From positions 1 to 64,000 of the forward strand of contig QANT01003718.1 in assembly GCA_003254885.1 (NCBI GenBank): a DNA stretch of 64,000 bases, given 5' to 3'. Below the pieces are notes generated by a model that searched no databases, was not told the origin of the DNA, and saw only the letters and a program-made list of their open reading frames with translations. A program made the position numbers and the translations under genes. Below, in pieces: positions 11,685-23,806 of this stretch (position 1 is its first letter; every line of letters begins with the position of its first letter). The stretch is from Purshia tridentata. Its lineage: Eukaryota; Streptophyta; Magnoliopsida; Rosales; Rosaceae.

Positions 11685-14600
11685 CTACTTATAAGAATCA
11701 GTCTTGATCTTCTCAAACTCTGCCACCCTATGATTAAAAACATGTAATAGTTGTTCACACACTTGCCGTGACGAAGGCCTCTCTGCCGGGCTGGTTTTTG
11801 TGCACTGCAGTGCTATTTCAAGCACTTGGAACACCGCACATTCTTCCTTGGATAAGAGTGGTTTCAGTGCACAGTCTATCAGCTCCTCACGCGTGTCATC
11901 TTGCATTTCAATATGCGTCTCAACCCATCTCACCATGTCCATCTCCACGCCAAAAGCTGCATCCGTCGGCATTTTTCCACTAACAAGCTCCATCAGCACA
12001 ATGCCCATGCTGTAGACATCACTCTTTTCAGTTGCCTTGAGTGAATAAGCATACTCTGAAATCATGTGAAATGTAGTTGGGAATCAATCACATGGAAAAT
12101 ATATGTTGAAACCAAATTCTTAATCCAGTATCCAAAATAGTTAGAAAAAATTATATTCAAAGCATAATTGTTTCGTACCTGGTGCTATGTAACCAAAAGA
12201 CCCAGCGAACCATGTCTTTGATTCTGTGTTGGATTCATAATTCTCATTGATTGTCTTGGCAAGGCCAAAATCCCCAAGATGTGCCTCCATATTGGAATCA
12301 AGCAAGACATTGCTTGATTTAATGTCCCTATGAATGATCTTTGGCACACAGTCATGGTGGAGATACTCCACTCCTTGAGCTAATCCAACTGCAATTTTTA
12401 GCCTAGCCTCCCAATCAAGGCTTTTCTTCTTGCTGTTAGCTGCTTCTTGGTGTATCCAATCCCAAACGCTTCCGTTTTCCATGTACTCATATATCAACAG
12501 GTTGGAGCCTGCTCCTTTGTTGCTACAATACCCCATTAATTTCACTAAATGCCTGTGTCTTATCCTCCCAAGCGTCTTAATCTCACTTGCAAAGCTTTTA
12601 TTTGACATGAGATCATCTTTATGCAAAATCTTCTTGACTGCCACAGTTTCTCCGTTAGACAATTCAGCTCTGTAGATTATTCCCGACCCTCCTGAGCCAA
12701 TTATGAACTCATTGCTTAGATTGTTTGTGGCAACCATAATGTCTTTCCATCTGAAATCTGGCTTGAAAGAACCATTTTGGAAGAGCAGTCTTCGCTGAAC
12801 ATGGGAAGAACTGGATGAGTACATGCACTTCACTTCACTGGCTTTTCTGAAAGCTTCTCGCTTGTGTTTCAAGAAAGAAGCAGCTCCAAATAACAGTAGG
12901 GCAATTGCAGCCAAGGTACATAGTACAGAAATGACAACCACTGACAATTCGCTTGGGCTTGACTGCCGCTTGCTGCCAATGCAGCCGCCAAGAGGGATTC
13001 CACAAAGATGCAAGTTTCCTGCAAAGGTCTCAGCAGGCCAGTGTGAGAGTTGCTTGCTCAATTTTCCTTGTAGATTGTTGTAAGAGAGATTAAGCTTTCC
13101 CAAACTAATCATCTGACCAACTGGGGAAGGGACTTCTCCAACAAGTTGATTGTGAGATAGATCAAGCGCTTCAAGTTTTGACAGTGTACCAATAGAGGCC
13201 GGTATCTGACCGGTCAGATTGTTGTAACTGAGGTCTAGAATGCTTTGAAGATTTTGGAGTTGTCCAAGGTCAATAGGTATGTCACCACCAAAACCGTTTT
13301 GTGACAGACGAAGCTCATACAGCTTGCCTAGCTTCCCTATTTCTGGAGGGATTGGACCAGAAAATTGGTTATGGTTGAGGTTTAGGACATTCAGGTATGC
13401 CAGGTTACCAATGCCAGCAGGGAGGGTTGCATTAAGCGAATTATCATTCAGAGAAAGCACCAACAGTTTAGAGCAATTGAACAATTCTTGGGGAAGAGGC
13501 CCCATGAATCGATTTGAGGAGAGCTTCAACTCCCCCAACTGAGGCAAACTTCCAAGCCACCGCGGAATGGTACCCGAAAGAAGGTTGTTATTCAAATCAA
13601 TATGGGTCAGTTTCTTGCACAATGACAGCTCAGCTGGTATTGATCCAGTGAGTGAATTTCCTGAGACATCTAAGAGTGATAGTTCACGGATTTTTCCTAA
13701 AGTCTCCGGAATTGGACCTGTAAATTGGTTGTTCCCTAATCTCAACCTCTCAAGGGAGGGTGAATTTCCCAGCTGGGAAGGAATCTCATGATCAAATGCA
13801 TTGTCAGTCACATCAAAAGAAAGAAGTGAATGGGAGCTACACAATGCAGCAATGCTACCAGTCAATTTGTTTCTTGACAGATTCACTCGGGTCAAGTTTG
13901 CCATATTAGCCAATGTATCAGGAAGATTACCTTCAAGGGAATTGTTGTACAACATGAACTGCTCCATTGCTTGGAGGGATCCAAATGTTATAGGAATGCC
14001 ACCAGATAGTCTGTTGTCAGCCAAGTCCAGAGTAGTTAGTTGATGACAGTTTCCCAGTGTGGCGGGAATTTCACCCACCAGTTCATTCTGCCTGATATGA
14101 AGAAAGTTCAATTCCTTGAGCCTTCCAATAGTAATTGGAATTTCCCCAGAGAAATGGTTCCCAAAGAAATCAATCAATTGCAAGCTTGAGCAATTGCCAA
14201 TCTCAATTGGGATTTCTCCAGAGAGCTGGTTATCATAGAGATACAAAATCTGAAGCTCTCCAAGCATTCCAATCTCTCTTGGCAGAGAACCCTGCAAGTT
14301 GTTGTGGTACAGAACAAGTGTCTGCAGCTTGCTGAGGTTTCCAATGAATGGAGAAATTGAACCAACCAAGCTGTTGTTGTGGAGCAAGAGGTCAGTTAAC
14401 TCCACCAGCCCATAGAGTTCAACTGGTATTGACCCATTGATCAAGTTGTTGGACAAATCAAGTTGCTTCATAGATTGACACTGGCTCAGTTCTACTGGGA
14501 TTTCGCCGAAAATTCCGGCGTCTGATATCATCAAGTGCTCCAAACTGGTCGTGTTGGAAAACAGAGCTCTTGGTATGACTCCAGAGAGATTGTTGTTTGA

Positions 14601-15590
14601 TAAAACCAAGTAAACCAGCTGACCCATGTTGCCCATTTCCTCTGGAATTCCTCCTGTGAGCTTATTCACGGATAAATCAAGATTCTGAAGATTACTCAGT
14701 TGATCTATGGACTTGGGTATTGGACCTTCAAGTTGGTTCCCCAAGAGATTCAGGTACCCAAGTTGACTCATTCCACCGAGTTGACCCGGAATCTCCCCAG
14801 AAAGACTATTGTTGGCCAAATTCAGAAGTTGGAGATTCTGGAGACGACCCAATTCCCCAGGAATCGATCCATAGAGACTGTTGAGAGCAGCTGTGAACAC
14901 CGTGAGGCTGGAGCAGTTCCCCAACTCGGCCGGAATCGGACCCTCGAGTTGATTCAGTTGCAGGATTAAATTCTCCAGTTGGGCGAGTTGACCCAGTTGG
15001 GGTGGTATTGAACCGTTGAGACTGCATGAGGCCAAACCAAGAGTGACCAAATTGACAAGATTACCAAATGACGCGGGAATGGACCCGGTGAGTTCATTGT
15101 CACCGATTCTCATGACTCGGAGACTCGAGAGCGACCCAAGCTGAGTGGGGATGGGTCCACTGAGTCGGTTTGAAAAGAGCAACAGAGATTCCAATGAAGT
15201 GAGGTTAGAGAGGGTTGGTGGGATGGGGCCCGTGAGGCCGTTAGAAGAGAGATCAAGGTGGAGCAGGTTTTGCAAACTGCTGAGGGAGGGTGATATCGAC
15301 CCGGTGAGTGACGAGTCGGAAAGGTTGAGTCCCACCACTTGAACCGAGCCATCGACCGAGTCCAACCCGCAGGACACCCCTACCCAGGTACAGAAATTTG
15401 GGTTGCTTTCAGACCAAGCATGCAACACATTTTGTGATGGGTCTTCTACAAATGACTTCTTCACCTCCAAAAGCACTCTCAAAGTTGTATTGCCATCAAG
15501 CTTTGCCTCACACAAAACAAAATTAGATGAAAAGCCATGCATGAACAGAGCAAGAAAAAGTGGTACTAAAGCCAAATTTGTTGCAGCCAT
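11685..15590 (-). CDS. GSO1: LRR receptor-like kinase, GSO1/GSO2 type
   Basis: Two exons, 12179-15590 and 11685-12055, give 1260 residues, close to GSO1's usual length of about 1250. Order: signal peptide (residues 1-29), LRRNT_2 domain with FCTWVGVSCG, about thirty plant-type LRRs (LxxNxLxGxIP), one membrane helix near residue 887 (SVVVISVLCTLAAIALLLFG) and a kinase. The glycine loop GSGGSG lies near residue 965, then VAVKK, HRDIKSSN near 1087, DFG in LGDFGLAKT near 1107, and APE spanning the intron. All catalytic residues are present, so it should be active. The single intron falls inside the APE codons. The family perceives CIF and TWS1 peptides and controls the Casparian strip and embryo cuticle. 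Whether this is the GSO1 or GSO2 orthologue cannot be decided here. Confidence 0.92.
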
Positions 15591-15650
15591 TTCAGCAGCA
15601 CAAGATATATGAAATGTTAAAACTTGGAATGACTTTTATCTTTTATCATT

Positions 15651-15662
15651 CATATATATAAG
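15651..15662 (-). promoter_or_regulatory. Probable TATA box of the GSO1-like gene
   Basis: On the minus strand this reads CTTATATATATG, about 62 bp upstream of the start codon at 15590. That position would allow a short leader. The call rests on sequence and spacing only. Confidence 0.45.
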
Positions 15663-18600
15663 CTTGAAAGCATCCATAGGCTGGTGGGTTTTGGTCTTTA
15701 AGGAGTTGAAGACAAGTGTAAACTCTGCTACTGATGTTGGGCGCTATAGAGGTTGAATGTGGCGGTGATTGGATTGGGTTGTTGAGTGTTGGGCTTGGGG
15801 TTGGGGTTGGGGTTGTGATAAGAGACGCGTGGATTGAGTGAAGAGACTAATAAGGGTGGCATGTGAGGGTGTGCATGGAAGGTCTTGAAGTGTATGCAGA
15901 TTGCTGGCTGCATGCATTGGAAATTAATCAAGTTGGGTTCTTGCAGAGTGTTTTTATGAGGCGTGAAAATTGGTGACAGCAGGGGATAAGAGCATCAATG
16001 AGACCACAAGTTTTGTCAGCTGTCAACTGCAGTAGCTCTCATTAATGACCTCCATAATTCAACTCTGGTGTGGCCTCTGAGAGAGAGAGAGAGAGAGAGA
16101 GGTATAGACTACAGAGTATAGACAACAGTTGTAGTATTAAATAAAGGGATAAAGTTATTGAGAAGGTCAAACTGGGTCAGAGAACCGATACACGAATACG
16201 AATGTACTGAAGAAAACTATTCAATAATTCAATAAATGAGATTAAATAGGAACGAGAAAGGTCAGAGAATAAGAAAGGCAACAAGTTTGTAGTGAAAATA
16301 TAGAAAGCAAAGAAAGGTGTTTGATTGAATATGAAGTTAAAGAAGATATGGGGTTACATGGAGAAGATACAGTAGTTGGGTGACCGACGCAGGACAATTG
16401 TTGTGGGTGTACAAATTGGTGTATTAGCTCAAGAATCACGCAGTCCCTACTCTGAAAGTGAGCTGTTGAAGTCCCATTTTTAATCAATCGTTTTAAGAAT
16501 ATTTCTAAACTTGAAAAGATTAGCTTTGCAAAGTCAACAGAGTCCCCCCAAACCCTTGTCATTCCCCACGTAATCAACCTACTTTCTAAATACCATAGTA
16601 ATGATTTTTAATTAAAGAATAACGCTGTTTTTGATCGTATTAGCAATTCGTCTTATGTGATAGTTGATTAAAATTGTTATAGTAGATTTATATTTAAGAT
16701 AATTGATGTAATAAATTCATATTAACGTACACTGTACACATCATATAATTAGCTAAAGTACGTGGTCAAACAATTTGATTATTATAATATTATTCTTAAT
16801 TAAATATCTTTGCTTAGGCTTCAATGTATCATATCCACAAGAAATTAAAACTGAATACAATATAGTTTATGTCATGCTTACTGGGTTTGAGCTACCAAAT
16901 CCTCATGTCCTTTTGTGGCCATCCGTAATTGTTCGATAAGCTTCACTGGTTGCATGTATTGCTCCAAATTAATATATTGCATGTTTCTTTCTTAATTCTT
17001 TGCCCACTCAATTATGTAAAATTTGTATTAATCAATACATAATAATTCTTATACTCTTGCCCAAATTCTGCATGCAACCAAATTAAATCCAACCTACTTT
17101 GGCAAATTATATATATGGTACAAGTTAATGATTTAATAGTTCTTGTACTTATCAGCTGTATATGGGTCCTTGTAACTTTACCCCATTTCTTGCATTTTCA
17201 ATTAGTTGAATCAAACTTCTTTTAGACCATGATTATCTTATTAATTAATTAGCTATGGTTCCCTTTCATGTCTGGAATATATCTCAGAACATAGAGGTAT
17301 GGCGCCATCACTAGTCTTCTTATATGATATTTCGTCAGACAGTATATCAAACATTTTATGTTAGGTAATTAATCTGAATATTATATTTAAGTTAATTCTT
17401 ATTTGAATGCTTAATTTTATCTAAATTCACCGTCTGTGACCAATTATTTTTCAAGACAATACATAATACGCCTTCACTTAATACCCTTAATTAAACATTG
17501 ATCTTTTTTTCTTGTCATTTAATTTCAAAACAGTGATCTTTTCCTTTAAAATCTGATGCATTAATTTTACCGTCTGTGACCAATTATTTTTCAAGACAAT
17601 ACATTATACGCCTTCACTTAATACCCTTAATTAAACATTGATCTTTTCCTTTAAAATCTGATGCATTAATTTTTCATGATATTATAGAAATTCCTTGACT
17701 ATTTTTTCTTTGATTCTTATCTATTCTAAAGGTCGTGGACTGATCACTGATAAAATCGTAAAAGTCTATGCTTGAGTTTCACATGCAAAAAGGACCAAAA
17801 GGTATGTTGTCGTAGCTAGGCTCCTCGGTTTCATTAAACTAAGGGAAGGATGGTCGTTTTGCCTTGTTCGATTGCAACACTGCTAGCTACTTAATTGTCA
17901 ATCAAAAATGCTGAAGTTTAAACCCGTGATATTATGCTGAGGTAATAGTTACAAAATAATGCTTACTATATATCATGTATGGATTGCTAATTATAATTAA
18001 ATTATTGTGAAGATCAGAAGAATATTAAGTTTTCATCAACCAATTAATTATACCCATAATTAAACAAACATGGATATTATATGACACCAAGATTCCTCAT
18101 AGATTAATAATCATTTGAATTAATTTAAGAAAAGTAATTGATGCTAACTATTATGCGTACGTTTGAACTTTGAATGATGACCTGGAGGTGAAAGCTCTAT
18201 ATATGGAAGATGAACTAATGAGTGGTTAGACAATTACAAGTTGATGAATAAAATTGAAGACGCATATGCTTTGTCCAAGAGAATACGACAGAGGGTGATT
18301 CTACTTAAAACACTACTTAAACCATGATCACCTGATTCACAATACACATTCATCACAAGTTTATTATTATTTTGTTGGCCCATATAATATATATATACAT
18401 ATATATATGCTAATTCTGATAAGATAATAATTACTTTATAAAGAGAAATAAGAAGCACAAGCCGTGAGATGGGACTAGTCTTTGTTTAAATGTTGTGCAA
18501 TACTCAATTTTGTGATAACAAATATAACGTGAGGGTGTGTATTATGAAAAGTATTATTAAAAATGATGGATTGAATGAATCATTAATTGTTGAAATTTCT

Positions 18601-19119
18601 TGTACATTATCAAAAAGTTTGAAATTTATCTCTGACTTGCAGATTCGTTGATACATGTACACATGGTGGCAGACCAAATTGTCAAATATATCTATGAACG
18701 AAACTCTTCATGTACGTATGAACAATTGACCATGCATGTCTGATCCAACGCTTCATTAAAAGACTACAGTGATTTAGTGCGGTGGTTTTGGTTCTAATTC
18801 AAAGATACATAAACCCCAGTTCACCAAAAAAAGAAAGAATACATAAACCCCAAGCTTGGCTTTTTCTACATGACATGGATGATGTTATGTAGCTATGTAA
18901 GAAATTGTATCACACATTGGGAGAGCCAAGAAGATAGCCAGCCCATAAATAGAGAAACAGAAAAATAAAGGCCCATAAAACAAATAAAAGACAAGGCCTA
19001 AAAATAAAAAAGCAGTCCACAAAATAATAGATCCGATCGAGAAAGGGGAACAGCATCAGCATCCGTACCCACAACTTCTTTTTGATACAGATTGGAACTT
19101 GTGTTTTTGCTCAAAGAGT
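15663..19119. other. Intergenic DNA upstream of the GSO1-like gene
   Basis: AT-rich DNA with a GA run near 16079-16101, a tandem duplication at 17429-17670, and from about 18465 the left part of a block repeated at 24.0 kb. The minus-strand frame at 16242-16577 (111 residues) has no recognisable domain, and I do not call it a gene. Confidence 0.5.
17429..17670. repeat. Direct tandem duplication, 140-bp period
   Basis: The first copy (17429-17568) and second copy (17569-17670) both start accgtctgtgaccaattatt and agree nearly base for base. The second copy lacks about 38 bp bounded in copy one by short tgatctttt repeats, so the loss probably happened by slippage between them. It is non-coding. 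Confidence 0.9.
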
Positions 19120-19745
19120 GTGGAAATTTGGTGATTTTGTTGCTTTGGTTACCACTAGAGGAGTTGTCCCAGGCCTTGGAGGCATCATCAATAGGAAAGT
19201 GAAGGAATGGCTTAAGCAGGATTCAAGCCTAGCTGCTATAGTTGCACTTTCCTTGACTGTGTCATCAGGGTAAGAATTAATTAATGCTTCACATTTTTAT
19301 TACTTGTATTATACTTCACACTATTCATCTGATAATTAATCACTCTAGCAAATGTTAATTCGAAGGGTTGACACCTTGTGTTTTCATGAAGTAACTCTAT
19401 CCTGTTAGTTGTGGTTGAAATGGTCATTCCTCCTCTTATCTAAGACTAACTGCATATCATACACCACCAAACATTTCCAAGCAGGGTGATCTTTTAGTAT
19501 TGATTTTTGTGTTTTATGTCTAATCTAGGTTAAATCCTATAGAGAAAATTTTAGACTATAAAAAAGTTTGGCCCTTAAATCTTAAAACAAAAATATATAG
19601 GCGCTTATTTTCTTTTTAAGCTATGTACAACTCCATAGTCACTAGCTTGCTCTGTACGCTACATGTATCAGCTTCTTCGATCTTTCCACTGCAAAACGAT
19701 ACCATGAAAACTTATCAAATACAACATTAATGCACTAGTAGTACT
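18465..19745 (+). repeat. Cluster duplication block, left copy
   Basis: Segments 18465-18720, 19495-19560 and 19625-19745 match 24013-24247, 24247-24300, and 24298-24330 plus 24980-25080 in the same order and orientation. The shared words ctctgacttgcagattcgtt and ctgcaaaacgataccatgaa are easy anchors. The left copy carries a peroxidase relic between the shared pieces that the right copy lacks. This is the noncoding spacer of the RLP-peroxidase cluster, duplicated with it. Confidence 0.8.
19120..19275 (+). pseudogene. Peroxidase exon-1 relic
   Basis: This stretch aligns with 32755-32910, the end of exon 1 of the intact peroxidase. It shares the peptide IINRKVKEWLK and the splice-donor region atcagggtaagaa. 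Where the intact gene encodes the distal haem pocket RLHFHDC, the relic reads VALSLTVSSG after small deletions. No later peroxidase exon follows. It has no plausible function as an enzyme and marks an old duplication of the neighbouring peroxidase. Confidence 0.85.
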
Positions 19746-20034
19746 ACTGCAATATATAAACCCTACTAATTAACTAAACTTTTACTTGCTGGCTATAACG
19801 TACATGTTCTCATAATGAAACCAGATATCTTTGGTGATATTTGGAAAGATATGAGAAAGTCTTGAAGAGTACTACTGTCAGCAATTTAATATGTTAAAGA
19901 ATATTATTGGAAGATTACCTTTGGACATGATCTAGCAAATTAGAAAAAGTGAAAATTTGGAATAAAATCCTTAACCTATCATAATTCTAACTATAAAATA
20001 CAACTTTAATACACTAGGAAGTTGAATACATCCA

Positions 20035-20390
20035 GGAACTACTCGGCTCGGCAGACATACGAATCCGATCCGAACAATAAGATGGAAGTGCCATCGAACA
20101 GAGTTCTTACGAAGGAAGACACTTTACACATTCCGATCCGAGCTCAGCATCCGACCCGAGATACTAGTGAATTTCGCAGATCCTGCTTCTGACTATTAGT
20201 CAACATGATTGGTTCGGATCGGATCCGATGGCATGATCCGATCCGATGAGGTTGTATCGATGGCCCACTGACACGGGTCGCGGGACGGAAGTTGAATCCG
20301 AGGTCCCATGTGTTCAGAATGTTGACCGTTGACTCGAACGGGGGTGTTATCCCCGAACACTAGAAATGAATGCATAATTTCCACCGTAGA
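20035..20390. repeat. GC-richer block rich in ATCCGA words
   Basis: Composition changes sharply against the AT-rich surroundings. The words atccgatccga, ggatcggatccgatggcatg and gatccgatccgatg recur, forming small palindromes. I find no other copy in the window. It may be a transposon fragment inserted in front of the RLP pseudogene. The 62-residue frame on the minus strand is not recognisable. Confidence 0.5.
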
Positions 20391-20484
20391 CTTGCAAACT
20401 TGTAAAGTGGGCTGAGGACTTGCAAACTCCCGACTTAATAAAGTTAATATATATCACGTGTCGGTGTAAAAAAAACAAAACAAA

Positions 20485-20640
20485 TCAACAGTGTCCAACC
20501 ATTATTGCTTTTGCAACGAAAGTCAAGATCATCAACTCAAGTCTCCAGTCTCTTCTACCTACCTGAGTCGAAGACTTGCAAACTTGTAAAATGGGTCGAC
20601 GACTTGGAATTTAGGCATCATTGATTTTATGCGCTCCTAG
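20485..20640 (+). repeat. RLP promoter module, copy 1
   Basis: Shares an ordered set of words (gcaa-aaagtcaag, aaaatgggctgaggacttgg, attgattttat, gcgct-cct) with 25680-25835, 26945-27085 and 28750-28920. Three of these four modules are followed by an RLP start codon within about 60 to 70 bp, so it probably carries the core promoter. The shared part ends just before a TATA-like ctataag. Confidence 0.65.
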
Positions 20641-20708
20641 CCTTCTATAAGTTGAGTTGTTGTGGTGAATAACCAGTCATCTCCAGCAAATTAAGAAAGC
20701 TTTCTATA

Positions 20709-23700
20709 ATGGGTGGCTATGCTAACTTCAACCCTACCTCTTACCACCTCAATATTGCTTACTACAATTTTGCCTTCTTGTTTTTGGCCTACTCTTCATA
20801 TCTACACACTACTAGTCATCTCTGTTTGTGTTTGGGTGATGAGCGTCCAACAAGCAGAGTGATCAAATCATGCATTGTGGAAGAGAGACGAGCGCTTCTC
20901 ATTTTTAAAGAAGCTCTTACTGATCCTTCTGGTCGGCTTTCTTCTTAGGTGGGTTACGATTGCTGTCAATGGAAAGGGATTTCATGCAACAACCGCACAG
21001 GTCACGTTACAAAGATGGACCTCCCGAATACATATCCAAAGTTCACTCCTTACTGGGAGTGGGACGGGTTGGCTTATAAGTGGTCTTTCTTGGGGGGTAA
21101 GATCAATCCTTATTTGCTTAGCTTGAAACAATTAAATTACCTAAACCTAAGCATGAATAATTTCCAAGGGATACGAATTCCTGATTTCTTTGGTCAGATT
21201 AAAACTTTGAGGTATCTCAATCTCTCTTATGCATCATTTGGTGGAGAGATCCCCCCTTCTCTTGGCAGCTTGTCAAACTTGAACTATTTTGACCTCTTCT
21301 TGGTGGGAACAATATCTTCCAGAAACTTGAACCGGCTTTCCCATCTGTCTTCCCTAAGGTACCTCGATCTCGAAGGATTAAACCTTAGCAACACAGGAGT
21401 AAGTTCTTCTTGGTGGGAACAATATCTTCCAGAAACTTGAACCGGCTTTCCCATCTGTCTTCCCTAAGGTACCTCGATCTCGAAGGATTAAACCTTAGCA
21501 ACACAGGAGTAAGTTGGATACATTCTGTTAACATGCTTCCTTCCTTGTTAGAGTTACATTTGTTTGACTGCCAAATTGAAAACCTCCCACTCTCACTGCA
21601 CACCATTAACTTCACATCACTTATAGTTCTTGATATGTCAGATAACCTCATTAATTCTTCATTTCCCAAATGGTTCTTTAATCTTACTAGCCTCAAGCGA
21701 CTTGATCTAAGTGGAATACTCTCACTGGTCTCTTTCCCGCTGAATTTGCAACCCTCAAATCTTTGGAAGACCTTCAATTATATAGTATTGGCTTGAAAGG
21801 TCCCAAATTCATTGGAGATTTGTGCAATTTAAAGATCTTAACTCTAGGGAAAAATGATTTTCATGGAGGAATTCAAGAGTTTTTGAGTTGTTTCTCAAAT
21901 TGTACAAATAAAAAATTAGAGTCTCTAAATTTGCGTCAGAGTGGACTAGAAAGTGAATTGCCTACCTCATTAGGGATATTACAAAACTTGCAGTATCTTT
22001 ACCTCGACTCCAACTATTTTTGGGGCTCAATTCCAAAATCTATTGGAAACTTGTTAGCCTTGAAAATACTGAACCTCGAGAATAATCATATGAATGGGTC
22101 CATTCCCGAAAGTTTGGGGCAAATCTCTGAGCTATATCTGTCATCGAATTCATGCAAAAGGCATTTTAACAGAATTTAATTTCATAAATCTCACAAGATT
22201 ACAACGTCTTGAAGTAAGCACAGAGCCTCCATGTCCCTAATATTCATTTTGTCTTATGATTGGATTCCTCCTTTCAAGCTTCAATGGATTTACATTAGAA
22301 ATTGTCAAGTAGAGCCTTCGGTGTATGGCTTCAATTTCAAACAGAACTATTCTTTGTGCAACTCATTAATAATGGAATCTCGGATTTTATATCAGAGGAA
22401 TGGCTCTCGAAAATATCTTCCCAAGTCTACACGTTGGTTTTATCTCAAAACCAATTCTGTGGAAAGCTCCCATCCCCTATGAAATTTTTAAAATTAAATT
22501 AAATTGAATTGGATAATAATAATTTTGAAGGTCCACTTCCACTTTGGTCCACTGATGCCAAATCCCTTGATCTCGAGAGAAATCTATTTTCCGGGCTGAT
22601 TCCCTTAAATTTTTATCAACTGTTTCCCAAACTGGAAGAATTATATCATATGGAGAATCATTTGAATGGTACTATTCCACCTTCACTCTGCAAAATGCAA
22701 ACCTTAAAAGTCCTTTCCCTAAGGAGCAATCACTTCTCTGGAGAATTTCCTCAAGAGTGGAGTGTGTGGCGCCAAATATTGGTTGTAGATGTGGGAAACA
22801 ACAATCTCTCTGGTAATATTCCAAGTTCAATGGGTGTCCCAAGTTCACTTCTTATCTTGAAGCTCAACAACAAAAAAATTTTGGGCGAAATTCCTTCTTC
22901 TATTTTTCAGAATTGCACTTTGAAGAGTCTTGATCTTGGAGGCAACAAATTTACTGGAAACATACCTTTATGGATAGGGTCTAACCAATCCGCATTGGAA
23001 ACGATGTCATTGCCATCAAAATTTTTAAGTGGACATATCTCCCAACAATTGTGTAATCTTCCTAGCCTTCACTTGCTCGTAACCTCAGTCACAACAAATT
23101 TTCAGGGACTATTCCCAAGTGTTTGAAAAATATGACTGCTTTGCTTCATCTTAATTCCATTGAGAAGAACTATGAAAATACCGGTAGTTATCTTGAGCAA
23201 ACCAGATTGACAATTAAAGGAACAAATTTGATATACAACACTACTTTGTTCTTGGTCAAGAGCATTGATCTTTCGTCAAATAATTTAGAAGGTGAAATAC
23301 CTAGAGAAATAAGCAACCTTATTGGATTGGGAACCTTGAACTTGTCGATGAATAAATTAAGTGGAAACATTCCCTCAAAGATTGGGAACTTTCAATGGCT
23401 TCAAACTCTTGATCTCTCACAAAATCATCTTTCAGGACAAATTCCTCCAAGTTTCTCATCTTTAACCCCTTTGTCTCACTTGAACTTGTCATATAACAAC
23501 TTGGTTGGAAGAATTCCTTCGAGCACCCAACTACAAACGCTTAGTGATGATTTATCCATTTACGCGGGTAATTAATCCACTATTGTGTGGGGTTCCTCTT
23601 TTAACCATGTGTCTTGGAGATATCGCACCCACAAGACCAACTACTCCTGCTAATAATGAAGATGCAAATGATATAGAGTGCTTTGGTTTTATGTCAGCAT

Positions 23701-23806
23701 CAGCTTCATGGAGGTATGCTTATTTTCAGTTTTGTGATAACATAAAAAATAAGGTAGCATTAGCCATTGCATTAAAAGTGGCTCGTTGGCAAAGGACAAC
23801 TAAATA
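20709..23806 (+). pseudogene. Broken LRR receptor-like protein gene
   Basis: Full-length relative of the RLP at 28973, with signal region, LRRNT ([21 protein letters not shown]), some twenty LRRs and the C-terminal tail RYAYFQF...VARWQRTTK. It carries many breaks. A TGG to TAG stop at 20946-20948 lies where the sibling reads SSWVG. A 110-bp tandem duplication at 21295-21514 shifts frame. There are further shifts near 21750, between 22120 and 22300, and near 23090, and an in-frame stop near 22500. A small taat insertion near 23575 creates a stop. About 53 bp are missing near 23701, taking out the membrane helix. It cannot make a membrane receptor. Decay must be old, because defects are spread along the whole length. 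Confidence 0.93.
21295..21514 (+). repeat. 110-bp perfect tandem duplication inside the broken RLP
   Basis: Copies 21295-21404 and 21405-21514 appear identical, starting tcttcttggtgggaacaata. The period is 110 bp, not a multiple of three, so it breaks the reading frame. The identity implies it is much younger than the substitutions in the rest of the pseudogene. Confidence 0.93.

Larger units (their letters stand above)
19276..20708. other. Spacer and promoter region before the broken RLP
   Basis: Contains part of the duplicated cluster spacer up to about 19745, an unusual GC-richer block at about 20035-20390, and from 20485 to 20640 a promoter-like module that recurs before the other RLP copies. 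No gene is visible. Confidence 0.55.

Noticed and set aside
15785-15815. Telomere-like GGGGTT repeats
   Set aside because: Only about three units and not the plant telomere unit TTTAGGG; ordinary low-complexity sequence.
16242-16577. 111-residue minus-strand open frame
   Set aside because: No recognisable motif, no homologous sibling in the window and no sign of exon structure; its length is possible by chance.
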